Shown here: positions 26,344 to 35,407 of the stretch, in pieces | Position numbering within the stretch: the stretch's first letter is position 1 | How the letters are laid out: every line of letters begins with the position of its first letter | Assembly: GCF_021391535.1 (NCBI RefSeq) | Contig: NZ_CP090066.1 | Coordinates: forward strand, 3,299,501-3,363,500 | Source of the DNA: Aurantimonas sp. HBX-1 | Lineage (GTDB): Bacteria; Pseudomonadota; Alphaproteobacteria; Rhizobiales; Rhizobiaceae | Length of the DNA stretch: 64,000 nucleotides | Direction of reading: 5' to 3' | Position numbers and translations under genes: made by a program | The notes under the pieces: model-generated | Database searches by the model: none | Told to the model about the DNA's origin: nothing | What the model saw: only the letters and a program-made list of their open reading frames with translations

Positions 26344-27009
26344 ATGTTCAAAACGATAAAGAAATTGTTCCGCGCGCTTCGGGAGACCGAAGCTTTACAC
26401 GGCTTACTGACATGGCAGCCGGTCCAGCACTTTATATGGCCCCTTGTTGGTCCAGTGATTGCAGCGGTTCTGGGTATAGCGGGCAACGTTCCGTTGCTCT
26501 GGGTATGGGTGAGCGCGTTAGCGTCATTTGCTTTTCTCACTCACGGACTGCTGCGGCTAAACGAATGGATCGACCGAACGTCGGCAGATGGAAAGCTCGA
26601 TATTGTGGAGCCCACAATCTGGGTCAGCAGCGACGAAAGCAGTGATCCTATAGAGATTGAAGGGGTTCAAATTGGGGTCACACTGAGCAATCGCGCTCTT
26701 TTCCCGATGGAGTTTACGGTCGATAAAATCGATACAAGGTTTGCCGACAGGGTAGGCACTACCAAAAATTTTGCCAATAAAGGCGGAGTAATCGCGCCAA
26801 ATTCGGCGAGTCATTTCAGGGACTCAGCAATCCAGATGAATCCGCCTAGACCAATTTTGGAACGGAAAGCCTATGATGGACAGATTGATGTTACAATTTC
26901 GTATGGAAAATTAGGAGGGCGTCGATTTCTTGTTCAGCGGAATTTTTCGATTTCCGCCTTTATTGATCCTACTACGAAAGAGATGCACATAAACTGGCGC
27001 TGGATATAA
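26344..27009 (+). CDS. Orphan membrane-anchored protein in a G+C-poor islet
   Basis: I do not recognise this 221-residue protein. It has an amphipathic start (MFKTIKKLFRALRETEAL), two hydrophobic segments (~28-47 and ~50-68), and a soluble C-terminal part of ~150 residues with a beta-rich look (IEGVQIGVTLSNRALFPMEFTVDKIDTRF ... DVTISYGKLGGRRFLVQRNFSISAF). The topology suggests a membrane anchor with a cytosolic or periplasmic domain. Its base composition is near 47% G+C by counting several lines, against about two thirds in the neighbours, with many AT-ending codons. It lies between FAH and fadJ, ending head-on to fadJ. Horizontal acquisition is likely. Confidence 0.6.
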   Translation: MFKTIKKLFRALRETEALHGLLTWQPVQHFIWPLVGPVIAAVLGIAGNVPLLWVWVSALASFAFLTHGLLRLNEWIDRTSADGKLDIVEPTIWVSSDESSDPIEIEGVQIGVTLSNRALFPMEFTVDKIDTRFADRVGTTKNFANKGGVIAPNSASHFRDSAIQMNPPRPILERKAYDGQIDVTISYGKLGGRRFLVQRNFSISAFIDPTTKEMHINWRWI

Positions 27010-27049
27010 GATCTTTGGCCGTGAGATTTTCCGCCTCGCGATCCTAGTA

Positions 27050-27065
27050 GGATTATCGATAATCC
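27050..27065. terminator. Perfect 16-bp palindrome at the edge of the G+C-poor islet
   Basis: GGATTATCGATAATCC is a perfect palindrome in the 60-bp gap between two convergent stops. An overlapping shorter palindrome (ATCCTAGTAGGAT) lies just before it. It may act as a hairpin terminator or mark a junction; neither is shown. Confidence 0.45.
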
Positions 27066-27069
27066 GCGA

Positions 27070-29184
27070 TCAGTGAGTTTGCGACCACCCCATGAGCATT
27101 TCCCAGCCGTCGTCCGGCGTAAAACGCGGACCATGCTTTTCAGCCAGCGCTCGCAGCTTTGCCGTAATCTCGCCTGTCCCTCGCTGGCGGGCGTAGTGGA
27201 TCGGCCCGCCGCGGAACGGCGCGAAGCCGGTGCCGAAGATCATCGCCCCGTCGGCGATGTCCTCGCGCTCGACGACGCCTTCCCTGAGGCAGGCAACGAC
27301 GGCGTTCAGCATCGGCAGCACGAGACGGTCGAGCAGGTCGGCGTCCGTCGTCGTGTCCTGCGGCGAGGCTTCCACCCGCTGCTTCTTCGGCTTGCCGTCG
27401 GCATCGTATTCGTAGAGGCCGGCGCCGCTCTTGCGGCCGAGCTTGTTCTCCGCGACCAGCTTCTCCAGCCAGGCCGGGCTGTCGGGAAATGGCACGCCGA
27501 GGCGCTGGCGCAGCGACGCGGAGACCTCCAGCGCGATGTCGAGCCCGACCTGGTCGGCGAGCTCGACCGGGCCCATCGGCATGCCGAAATCCTCGGCGAC
27601 CTTGTCGATGCGTTCCTTGGGGATGCCCTCGTCGACCATGAGCAGCGCCTCGGCCATGTACGGCGTCAGCGCCCGGTTCACCAGGAAGCCGGGGGCCGAT
27701 CCGACCGGCGCGGGCAGGCGCGAGAGCTCGACCGCGAAGGCCGTCGCCCGCCGCGCGGTCTCCGGGCTGATCCGGTCGTGCCGGACGATCTCGACGAGCT
27801 GCATGCGCGAGACCGGGTTGAAGAAATGCAGTCCGACCAGCCGCGAAGGATCGGCAAGCCCCTCCGCGATGTCCTCGAGCGGCAGCGCCGAGGTGTTGGT
27901 GGCCAGCAGCGCGCCGGTCTTCAGCTGCGGCTCGATCGCGGCGAAGATGCCGCGCTTCACGTCGAGGCGCTCCGGCGCCGCCTCGATGACCAGATCGGCG
28001 TGGCGGATGCCGAGCCCGTGCGGGTCCGGCGTCAGACGATCCAGCGCGTCGCGGATCTTCAGCGGGTCCTTCAGGGTGGCCGTCAGCATCTTGGTCGCGG
28101 CCTTCATGGCGCGGCCGATCGGCGCATTGGCGACGTCGCCGAGGGTCACGTGGAAACCTTCGCGCGCCGCCCAGGCGGCGATGTCGCCGCCCATTGCGCC
28201 GGCGCCGACAACATGCACCCGGCTGATCGCGGACGAGCCCTGCTTCAGCCCCTTCATCGCCTCGCGCAGGAAGAACACGCGAACGAGATTCTGCGCCGTC
28301 TCGGTCTCGATCAGCTCGGCAAAACTCTTGATCTCGGCGGCCTGCATCGCCCTGGCGTTGCCGCCGTGCTCCTCCCAGAGATCGATCAGCCGGTAGGGCG
28401 CGGGATAGTGCTCCTTCGGCGCCTTGTCGGCGGCCTTGCGACGCATCTGGCTGGCCATCAGGGCGCGCGCCGGCCGCAGCGAGAACGCCTGTGCCTTGAA
28501 GCTGCCGCCGGCCGGTTCGAGCTCGCCGCGGATCGCCGCCTGAACGGCGGCGCGCACGTGCCGCTCCTCCACCACCGTGTCGACGAGGCCGATGGCCTTG
28601 GCCTTCTTCGCGGGTGCCGGCTTGCCGGTCAGCATCATCGTCATGGCTTCGAGCGGATCGGCGATCGCCGTGGCGCGGTAGGTGCCGCCGAGCCCGGGGT
28701 GCAGGCCGAGCATCACCTCCGGAAAGCCGAGGCTGGATTCCGGCGTCGCTATGCGCCGGTCGCAGGCGAGCGCCAGTTCGAGGCCGGCGCCCAGACAATG
28801 GCTGTGGATCACCGCGATGGTCCGCATCGGCAGCTGCGCCAGCCGGTGGAGGACGCGGTGCGCGTCCTCCAGCATGGCGCTGATTTCGGCGGTCGAGGCG
28901 CCGGCGAATTGCTGGATGTCGGCGCCGGCCGCAAAGCCGGACGGCTTGGCAGAACGGATCACCAGGGCCGTCGGCCGCTGCTCGGCGATCCGGTCGATGT
29001 GAGCCGCCAGTTCCTCGATGACGCTGCGGTCGATCGTGTTGACCGACTTGCCGGGCCGGTCGAGCACCAGCCAGACAACGTGGTCGGCATCGGTCGCGCA
29101 GCGCCAGTTTCCCTCCGGTTCAGCCGCGCGTGCGGGGCCGAGTTCGAGGGCCTGGTCGGAAAGGGCGGCGAGCATTCGGCTCAT
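27070..29184 (-). CDS. fadJ: Fatty-acid oxidation multifunctional enzyme: enoyl-CoA hydratase / 3-hydroxyacyl-CoA dehydrogenase
   Basis: A 704-residue bifunctional beta-oxidation enzyme. The N-terminal crotonase domain (to ~300) has VIRSAKPSGFAAGADIQQFA and HSHCLGAGLELALACDRRIA. The dehydrogenase domain starts with the NAD motif VHVVGAGAMGGDIAAWAAREG and has ATNTSALPLEDIAEGLADPSRLVGLHFFNPVSRMQLVEIV, followed by the C-terminal 3HCDH domain (ADQVGLDIALEV). The length and layout fit FadJ/FadB alpha subunits; I prefer FadJ-like because the thiolase partner also looks FadI-like, but the choice is not secure. The ATG at 29184 gives the normal N-terminus. Last gene of the fadE-thiolase-fadJ operon. 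Confidence 0.94.
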   Translation of the reverse strand: MSRMLAALSDQALELGPARAAEPEGNWRCATDADHVVWLVLDRPGKSVNTIDRSVIEELAAHIDRIAEQRPTALVIRSAKPSGFAAGADIQQFAGASTAEISAMLEDAHRVLHRLAQLPMRTIAVIHSHCLGAGLELALACDRRIATPESSLGFPEVMLGLHPGLGGTYRATAIADPLEAMTMMLTGKPAPAKKAKAIGLVDTVVEERHVRAAVQAAIRGELEPAGGSFKAQAFSLRPARALMASQMRRKAADKAPKEHYPAPYRLIDLWEEHGGNARAMQAAEIKSFAELIETETAQNLVRVFFLREAMKGLKQGSSAISRVHVVGAGAMGGDIAAWAAREGFHVTLGDVANAPIGRAMKAATKMLTATLKDPLKIRDALDRLTPDPHGLGIRHADLVIEAAPERLDVKRGIFAAIEPQLKTGALLATNTSALPLEDIAEGLADPSRLVGLHFFNPVSRMQLVEIVRHDRISPETARRATAFAVELSRLPAPVGSAPGFLVNRALTPYMAEALLMVDEGIPKERIDKVAEDFGMPMGPVELADQVGLDIALEVSASLRQRLGVPFPDSPAWLEKLVAENKLGRKSGAGLYEYDADGKPKKQRVEASPQDTTTDADLLDRLVLPMLNAVVACLREGVVEREDIADGAMIFGTGFAPFRGGPIHYARQRGTGEITAKLRALAEKHGPRFTPDDGWEMLMGWSQTH

Positions 29185-29236
29185 GGGCTTGTTCTCGTCT
29201 TCTCGTCGGGACCGTCGGTTTCGGGCAGCAGCGCGG

Positions 29237-30520
29237 TCACGCCGCTTCCAGCAGCATCGCGCCGCCCTGGCCGCCGCCGATGCATTCGGTAGCGATGCCC
29301 CGCTTGTGCCCCAGCCGCCGCATGGCGTTGGCCAGATGCAGGGTGATGCGGTTGCCGCTGGTGCCGACCGGATGGCCGAGCGAGATCGCGCCGCCGTCGA
29401 CATTCAGCCTTGCGCGGTCGATAGCGCCGCCGCGGCCCTCGAGGCCGAGCACGTCGTTGGCGATCTTTTCCGTCTCGAAGGCGCGCAGGCAGGCCAGCAC
29501 CTGCGCCGCGAAAGCCTCGTTCAGCTCCCAGAGATCGACGTCCGAGACGCCCATGTTCTGGCGCTTCAGGATCGGCGCGGTGGCGACGACGGGACCGAGA
29601 CCCATGATCGAGGGGTCGAGCGCGCCCCATTCGGAATCGACGATGCGGGCCAGCGGCTGCATGCCATGGCGCGCCACCGCCTCCTCGGAGGCGAGCACCA
29701 CCCAGGAGGCGCCGTCGGTGATCTGCGAGGAATTGCCCGCCGTCACCTTGCCGTAGGGCTTCTCGAACACCGGCTTCAGCTTGGCGAGGCCGTCGGCGCT
29801 GGAGCCCGGGCGCACGCCGTCGTCGCGTTCGTAGACGTCGCCGTCGCGCCCGAAGGCCGGCAGCATCTCGTCCTTCAGCCAGCCCTCGTTGGTCGCGCGG
29901 TCGAGCCGGTTGTGGCTCTCGGCGGCGTATTCGTCGGCCTCCTGCCGGCTTATCGCGAAATAATGCGCGAGGAGCTCGGCGGTCTGGCCCATGTTGAGAT
30001 TGGTGATCGGGTCGGTAAGCCCGCGCTCCAGGCCGATCAGCGGCTTGAGGAAATCCGGTTTCAGTCCGGCAAAGGCCTTCAGCCGGTCGCCGGTGGAGCG
30101 GGCCCCGTTCAGCTCGGCGAACCAGTCGACGGCGCCGCGCCGCAGCACCAAGGGCGAGTGACTGAGCGCATCGGTGCCGCCGGCCAGCACGATGTCGGCG
30201 GTGCCGCCCTCGATATAGCGGAAGGCGGTGTCGATCGACTGCATGCCCGAGCCGCAATTGATCTGCACGGTGAAGGCCGGCGTCTCGTCCGGCAGGCCGA
30301 GCCGCAGCCCGGCGACCCGCGCCGGGTTCATCTCGTCGGCGACGACGTTGACGCAGCCGAGGATGACGAGGTCGATCGCGTCCGGCGCAAAGGCCTGACG
30401 CATCAAGAGGGGCCGGCCGCACTGCACCGCGAGGTCGACCGGGGTGAAGGGCCCCGGCCGGCCGCGCGCCTTGATGAAGGGCGTGCGGGCGCCGTCGACG
30501 AGATAGACCGCGCGGGCCAT
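29237..30520 (-). CDS. Acetyl-CoA C-acyltransferase (3-ketoacyl-CoA thiolase)
   Basis: The 427-residue thiolase completes beta-oxidation by releasing acetyl-CoA. The catalytic residues are visible: Cys89 (QINCGSGMQS), His383 (SLGHPVGTSGNR) and Cys413 (ATECIGGGQGGAML). The family is the FadI/FadA degradative type, with its usual length. It starts at the base where the upstream fadE gene ends (TGA/ATG sharing one base) and is followed 52 bases later by fadJ, so the operon gives a complete beta-oxidation spiral. Confidence 0.95.
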   Translation of the reverse strand: MARAVYLVDGARTPFIKARGRPGPFTPVDLAVQCGRPLLMRQAFAPDAIDLVILGCVNVVADEMNPARVAGLRLGLPDETPAFTVQINCGSGMQSIDTAFRYIEGGTADIVLAGGTDALSHSPLVLRRGAVDWFAELNGARSTGDRLKAFAGLKPDFLKPLIGLERGLTDPITNLNMGQTAELLAHYFAISRQEADEYAAESHNRLDRATNEGWLKDEMLPAFGRDGDVYERDDGVRPGSSADGLAKLKPVFEKPYGKVTAGNSSQITDGASWVVLASEEAVARHGMQPLARIVDSEWGALDPSIMGLGPVVATAPILKRQNMGVSDVDLWELNEAFAAQVLACLRAFETEKIANDVLGLEGRGGAIDRARLNVDGGAISLGHPVGTSGNRITLHLANAMRRLGHKRGIATECIGGGQGGAMLLEAA

Positions 30521-32796
30521 TATTCCGCCGCCTCGCGCCGTGCGCCGTCGCCGGAAGCGTCGCCGTCCGGCCGGTCGTGCTGGCTGGCGATCGGCGACAC
30601 GTCGCGCATCGGGAAGGCGTCGACCGCGACGACCTTGTCGACGGCGGCCTTGGCCTCGGCGAGCTGCGTGAATTCTGCCTCGCTGATCAGGCCTGCCTCG
30701 AGCGCCCGGGCCGGGTCGCGCTGGCCGGCCTCGCGCATCCGCTTCTCGACCGGCGCGACGGCGCAGACGAGCTCGAAGGCGATTTCCAGATCCTTGACCG
30801 GATGTTCGGCGCGACCTTCGCCGAGATAGACATCGGGCGTCAGCCGATCGCGCTGCGACGACGGGCGCATGAGGATCGCCGCGACCTCGCTGGTCAGCTC
30901 GTCCGCCGGCTCCTGGTAGGGAACGCCCAGCGGGAAGGCAAGCGCGCGCGTCAGCACGGCGGCCCAGCGGGCGGGCAGGTTGTCGAGCACGCCCTCGAAG
31001 GCGAGCCCCATGCGGTTGTAGCCCTTCTGCATGATGTACTCGACCAGCGGCTTGTCCGCCTCCGGCCGGCCCTCGACCTCGAAGCGCTTCAGCGTCGCGC
31101 CGAGCAGGTAGAGCTCCGACAGGATGTCGCCGAGCCGCGCCGACAGCATCTCCTTGCGCTTCAGCGCCCCGCCCAGCGTCAGCAGCGAGAGGTCGGCGAT
31201 GAGGGCGAAGGCGGAGGAATAGCGCGACAGCTGGCGCCAGTGGCTGGTGAAGGCGGCGCCCTTCGGCGCCGGGGCGGCGAGGCCGCCGGTCCAGCCGCGC
31301 ACGAAGGTGCGGAAGGCGTTCTTCACCGCGTGGCCGGCATGCGCCCAGAAATGCGTGTCGAAGTCCTTGAGCCCGCGCGCCTCGTCCTTGTCCGACAGCG
31401 CCATCAGCTCCTTCAGCATGTAGGGATGCGCGCGGATCGCTCCCTGGCCGAAGATCATCAGGTTGCGGGTGAGGATGTTGGCGCCCTCGACGGTGATGCC
31501 GATCGGCACCGACTTGTACTGCTGTCCGAGATAGTTGTTCGGCCCGTCGATGATCGCCTTGCCGCCGTGGATGTCCATCGACCGCTCGATCGATTCGCGC
31601 ATCCGGTAGGTGGCGTGCGCCTTCATGATCGCCGAGATCACCGAGGGGCGGTGGCCCTCGTCGAGCGCTGCGACGGTGAGCCGCCGCGCCGCGTCGATCT
31701 GGTAGGCGTTGGCGGCGATGTCGGCGAGCGGCTGCTGGATGCCCTCGAACATGCCGATCGGGACGTTGAACTGGGTGCGCACCCGGGCATAGGCGCCGGT
31801 GGTGCGGGCGCAGATCGCCGCGGATGCGGCCGACTGGGACGGCAGCGAGATGCCGCGGCCGGCGGCGAGCGCCGTCATCAGCATCGTCCAGCCCTCGCCG
31901 ATCCGGTCCGGGCCGCCGAGCACCCAGTCGAGCGGGATGAACACGTCCTTGCCGTAGAGCGGGCCGTTCTGGAAGAAGGTGAACTGCGGGATGTGGCGGT
32001 CGCCGTGGCTGACGCCGGGCGTCGCCGTCGGCAGCAGCGCCACGGTGATGCCGAGCTCCTTGCCCCTGCCGAGATGGTTCTCCGGGTCGAACATCTTGAA
32101 GGCGAGGCCCATCACCGTCGCGACGGGCCCGAGCGTGATGTAGCGCTTGGCGAAGTTCAGCCGGATGCCGAGGACGCGTTCACCCTCGTGCTCGCCATAT
32201 TCGACGATGCCGCTGTCGGTCATCGCCGCGGCGTCGGAGCCGGCCTCGGCCGACGTCAGGCCGAAACAGGGGATTTCGCGGCCGTCGGCGAGACGGGGCA
32301 GCCAGTGGTCGCGCTGCGCCTGGGTGCCGAAATGCAGCATGAGTTCGCCGGGTCCGAGCGAGTTCGGCACCATGACCGTTACGCCCGCCACGACCGAGCA
32401 GGAGGAGACCTTGCGCACCACCTCGGAATGGGCGGTGTTGGAGAAGCCCAGACCGCCATATTCCTTGGGGATCACCATCCCGAAGAACTTCTTCTCGCGC
32501 AGGAAGGTCCAGACTTCGGGCGGAAGGTCGCGGTCTTCCCAGACCATCTTCCACTCGTCGATCATCGCGCAGAGCTGGTTGACCGGCCCGTCCATGAAGG
32601 CCTGCTCGTCCGGCGACAGCCGCGCCGGCGGCATGGCGAGGAGCTTGGCCCAGTCCGGATTGCCGGTGAACAGCTCGCCGTCCCACCAGACCGTGCCGGC
32701 GTCGATCGCCTTCTGCTCGGTGTCGGAGATCGGCGGCATCGCCCGCTTGGCCCAGCGGTAGATCGGTTGCGTCAGCTTCTCCTGGCGGAATGACAT
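30520..32796 (-). CDS. fadE: Acyl-CoA dehydrogenase FadE
   Basis: FAD-dependent first enzyme of beta-oxidation. The 758-residue protein is of the long FadE type: a hydrophilic N-terminal part (WAKRAMPPISDTEQKAIDAGTVWWDGELF), the core with SYVVPNSLGPGELMLHFGTQAQRDHWLPRLADG-like sequence, the CFGLTSAEAGSDAAAM motif and RTTGAYARVRTQFNVPIGMFEGI with the substrate loop, and a C-terminal extension rich in helices. The length is close to the 750-815 of other FadE proteins. The ATG follows CGGGAG. First gene of the operon with thiolase and fadJ. Its promoter contains a motif shared with acdA. Confidence 0.95.
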   Translation of the reverse strand: MSFRQEKLTQPIYRWAKRAMPPISDTEQKAIDAGTVWWDGELFTGNPDWAKLLAMPPARLSPDEQAFMDGPVNQLCAMIDEWKMVWEDRDLPPEVWTFLREKKFFGMVIPKEYGGLGFSNTAHSEVVRKVSSCSVVAGVTVMVPNSLGPGELMLHFGTQAQRDHWLPRLADGREIPCFGLTSAEAGSDAAAMTDSGIVEYGEHEGERVLGIRLNFAKRYITLGPVATVMGLAFKMFDPENHLGRGKELGITVALLPTATPGVSHGDRHIPQFTFFQNGPLYGKDVFIPLDWVLGGPDRIGEGWTMLMTALAAGRGISLPSQSAASAAICARTTGAYARVRTQFNVPIGMFEGIQQPLADIAANAYQIDAARRLTVAALDEGHRPSVISAIMKAHATYRMRESIERSMDIHGGKAIIDGPNNYLGQQYKSVPIGITVEGANILTRNLMIFGQGAIRAHPYMLKELMALSDKDEARGLKDFDTHFWAHAGHAVKNAFRTFVRGWTGGLAAPAPKGAAFTSHWRQLSRYSSAFALIADLSLLTLGGALKRKEMLSARLGDILSELYLLGATLKRFEVEGRPEADKPLVEYIMQKGYNRMGLAFEGVLDNLPARWAAVLTRALAFPLGVPYQEPADELTSEVAAILMRPSSQRDRLTPDVYLGEGRAEHPVKDLEIAFELVCAVAPVEKRMREAGQRDPARALEAGLISEAEFTQLAEAKAAVDKVVAVDAFPMRDVSPIASQHDRPDGDASGDGARREAAE

Positions 32797-32861
32797 GAGG
32801 GCAATCTCCCGTTCGCAGCCTGCTCCATCACGATGTATGGCCCCGCAGGCGATTTCCCAGC

Positions 32862-32891
32862 ATTGTAACGCATCTCTTACGTAAACGTCAG
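32862..32891 (-). promoter_or_regulatory. Putative operator inside the fadE promoter
   Basis: On the minus strand, CTGACG (32886-32891) and TACAAT (32862-32867) are 18 bases apart. The palindrome TTACGTAA (32877-32884) lies between them. It matches the acdA site (TGACGxTTACGTAAGA in both). A regulator binding in the spacer is what MerR-family proteins do. Confidence 0.55.
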
Positions 32892-32943
32892 AGGGAGAGG
32901 CGCGAAAACACCTGGGAGGGCGGGCCGCCGTGTCGCGCGCGGG

Positions 32944-34221
32944 TCAGCCCGGCTCGGTCATGATGGCCCGATGGCCGATGTCGGAGCGCCAGAAACCCTC
33001 CTCCCACTCGACCTTTTCCAGGAGGTCGTAGGCCCGGCGCGCGGCCTCGCGGACGCTGCCGCCGGTGGCGGTGACGTTCAGCACCCGCCCGCCGACGGCG
33101 ACCAGCCGTCCGTCGCGAACCGCCGTGCCCGCATGGAAGATCAGCGCGTGGTCGCTCGGCTCCGGCAGGCTGCGGATCTCGCTGCCGGTGACGTAGGGTC
33201 CGGGATAGCCGTCCGTCGCCATCACGACGGTCAGCGCCCGCTCGCCCGACCATTCCGGCGCGACGCCGGAGAGGTCGCCGTTGGCGGCGGCCAGCAGGAT
33301 CGGCAGGAGGTCGCTCTTCAGCCGCGGCATCAGCACCTGGCATTCCGGATCGCCAAAGCGGACATTGTATTCGATCAGCTGCGGGCCGTCCTCGGTCAGC
33401 ATCAGCCCGGCATAGAGCACGCCGCGGAAGGGCGTGCCGGCCTGCTTCATGCCGGAAAGCGTCGGCTCGATGATCTCGCGCATGACCCGTGCCGTCACCG
33501 CCTCGGTCATCGGCAGCGCCGGCGAATAGGCGCCCATGCCGCCGGTGTTCGGGCCGCGGTCGCGATCAAAGGCGCGCTTGTGGTCCTGCGCCGTGCCGAA
33601 GAACAGTGCCCGCTCGCCGTCGCAGATGCAGAAGAGGCTCGCCTCCTCGCCCTCGAGGAACGCCTCGACCACCAGCTCGGCACCGGCGACGCCGAACTCG
33701 CCGGCGAAGCACGCATCGACCGCGTTCAGCGCCTCCTCGCGGGTCATCGCGACAGTGACGCCCTTGCCGGCGGCGAGCCCGTCGGCCTTGATGACGACCG
33801 GCACGCCGCCCGCCTCGACATAGTCCCGCGCGCTCGCCGCGTCGGTGAAGCGGCGGTAGCGGGCGGTGGGGATGTCGTGGCGGGCGCAGAGATCCTTGGT
33901 GAAGCCCTTCGAGCCTTCCAGCTGCGCCGCGGCGGCGGAGGGCCCGAAAACCGGCACCCCGGCATCCGTCAGCGCGTCGGCGAGCCCCGCCACCAGTGGC
34001 GCTTCCGGCCCGACGACCACCAGACCGATGTCGTGGTCGCGGCAGAAGCCGGCGACGGCGGCATGATCGCCGATGTCGAGGGAGACGAGGCTGGCATGCT
34101 CGGCGATCCCCGGATTGCCCGGCGCCGCGTGGAGAGTGCCCAGCTCCGGCGACTGCGCGAGTTTCCAGGCCAGCGCGTGTTCGCGGCCGCCCGACCCGAT
34201 CAGCAGCACGTTGATCGCCAT
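32944..34221 (-). CDS. purD: Phosphoribosylamine--glycine ligase
   Basis: PurD joins glycine to phosphoribosylamine, the second step of purine synthesis. The 425-residue ATP-grasp protein starts with INVLLIGSGGREHALAWKLAQS and has PLVAGLADALTDAGVPVFGPS, the ATP-binding KADGLAAGKGVTVA loop and the EYNVRFGDPECQVLMPRL metal site. The ATG at 34221 gives the standard N-terminus. It is oriented away from ubiA, with a 153-bp divergent gap. The downstream gap to fadE holds the fadE promoter, so purD likely ends without a strong terminator there. Confidence 0.97.
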   Translation of the reverse strand: MAINVLLIGSGGREHALAWKLAQSPELGTLHAAPGNPGIAEHASLVSLDIGDHAAVAGFCRDHDIGLVVVGPEAPLVAGLADALTDAGVPVFGPSAAAAQLEGSKGFTKDLCARHDIPTARYRRFTDAASARDYVEAGGVPVVIKADGLAAGKGVTVAMTREEALNAVDACFAGEFGVAGAELVVEAFLEGEEASLFCICDGERALFFGTAQDHKRAFDRDRGPNTGGMGAYSPALPMTEAVTARVMREIIEPTLSGMKQAGTPFRGVLYAGLMLTEDGPQLIEYNVRFGDPECQVLMPRLKSDLLPILLAAANGDLSGVAPEWSGERALTVVMATDGYPGPYVTGSEIRSLPEPSDHALIFHAGTAVRDGRLVAVGGRVLNVTATGGSVREAARRAYDLLEKVEWEEGFWRSDIGHRAIMTEPG

Positions 34222-34374
34222 GTCTTCTCCGATTCGACGCACCGCCGGAAGGTGGACCGGCTGCAGGCGGTTACCGTCGCAGCGCGGGAAAGGTCAAGGC
34301 GCCCGGTCGCCACGCAAGGCGGGAAATCCGCGGAAAAGCCTTGACTGCGGCTCTTGTGCAATCACTCTCTCGCC

Positions 34375-35382
34375 ATGTCGAATCTCAAGACTGGCCTCGC
34401 CGACCACTCCGACCGCGTCGCAGACGCGCCATCGGACAACTGGGTCTACCGGACCCTTCCCCGCGGCGCCTGGCCTTATGCCCAGCTTGCACGCTGGGAT
34501 CGCCCCATCGGGTGGCAGTTGCTGCTGTGGCCCTGCTGGTGGGCGGCGGCGCTGGCGCCGCAGGCGGTCTCGCCGAGTGCCGTGCATCTCGGCCTGCCCA
34601 GCCTCTGGCAGCTGTTCCTGTTCCTGGTCGGCGCGATCGCCATGCGCGGCGCCGGCTGCACATATAACGACCTCGTCGACCAGAAGATCGACGACATGGT
34701 GGCGCGCACCCGCTCGCGGCCGCTGCCGTCGGGCCGCCTGTCGCGCTCGCAGGCGAAGTGGTTTCTGGTCGCGCAGGCGCTGGTCGGGTTCCTGGTGCTG
34801 ATCCAGTTCAACGTCTTCTCGGTGCTGCTGGGCATCGCCTCGCTGGGTGTCGTGGCGATCTATCCTTTCCTGAAGCGCTTCACCGACTGGCCGCAGCTGG
34901 GCCTCGGCCTCGCCTTCTCCTGGGGTGCCCTGATGGGATGGGCAGGATACTGGGGCGAACTCGCGCCCGGCGCGGTGCTGCTCTATGCCGGCTGCATCCT
35001 GTGGACGATCGGCTACGACACGATCTACGCGCATCAGGACAAGGAGGACGACGCGCTGGTCGGCGTGCGCTCGACGGCACGGCTGTTCGGGAGCCGCACC
35101 AAGCCGGCCCTGATCGTCCTCTATGCCGGGACGATCGGGCTGTTCCTCGCGGCCTTCGTGGCGACCGGCCACGGCATCGGCGGCGGGCCCGCCTGGCCGG
35201 CCTATGCCGGCCTCGCCATCGGCGCGGCGCAGATGGGATGGCAGATCCGCACGCTCGACATCGACGATCCGGACCAGTGCCTGAAGCTGTTCAAGTCGAA
35301 CACGCTGTTCGGCTGGATCGTGTTCTTCGGGCTGATCTTCTCGGCGCTCTGGGCGCTGTCGTTCCCGGTGACGGGCGGCTGA
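34375..35382 (+). CDS. ubiA: 4-hydroxybenzoate polyprenyltransferase UbiA
   Basis: Inner-membrane enzyme of ubiquinone synthesis that attaches a polyprenyl chain to 4-hydroxybenzoate. The 335-residue protein has the first aspartate-rich motif NDLVDQKIDDMVARTRSRPLPSG (Asn98, Asp99, Asp102), the second motif GYDTIYAHQDKEDD and about eight hydrophobic segments. The start at 34375 gives the common N-terminus; an in-frame ATG seven codons upstream is less likely. It is divergent from purD. Its polyprenyl substrate would be provided by the IspB-type synthase at 50.5 kb. Confidence 0.96.
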   Translation: MSNLKTGLADHSDRVADAPSDNWVYRTLPRGAWPYAQLARWDRPIGWQLLLWPCWWAAALAPQAVSPSAVHLGLPSLWQLFLFLVGAIAMRGAGCTYNDLVDQKIDDMVARTRSRPLPSGRLSRSQAKWFLVAQALVGFLVLIQFNVFSVLLGIASLGVVAIYPFLKRFTDWPQLGLGLAFSWGALMGWAGYWGELAPGAVLLYAGCILWTIGYDTIYAHQDKEDDALVGVRSTARLFGSRTKPALIVLYAGTIGLFLAAFVATGHGIGGGPAWPAYAGLAIGAAQMGWQIRTLDIDDPDQCLKLFKSNTLFGWIVFFGLIFSALWALSFPVTGG

Positions 35383-35407
35383 CGCGACAGCGCTCCGGCC
35401 GTCCCGG

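Noticed and set aside
26344..27009. The low-G+C islet as part of a prophage or integrative element
   Set aside because: Only one gene, no integrase, no tRNA target and no direct repeats flanking it are visible.
30577..32793. A 738-codon plus-strand open frame opposite fadE
   Set aside because: Antisense shadow of a clear FadE protein; the composition is arginine- and histidine-rich and without motifs.
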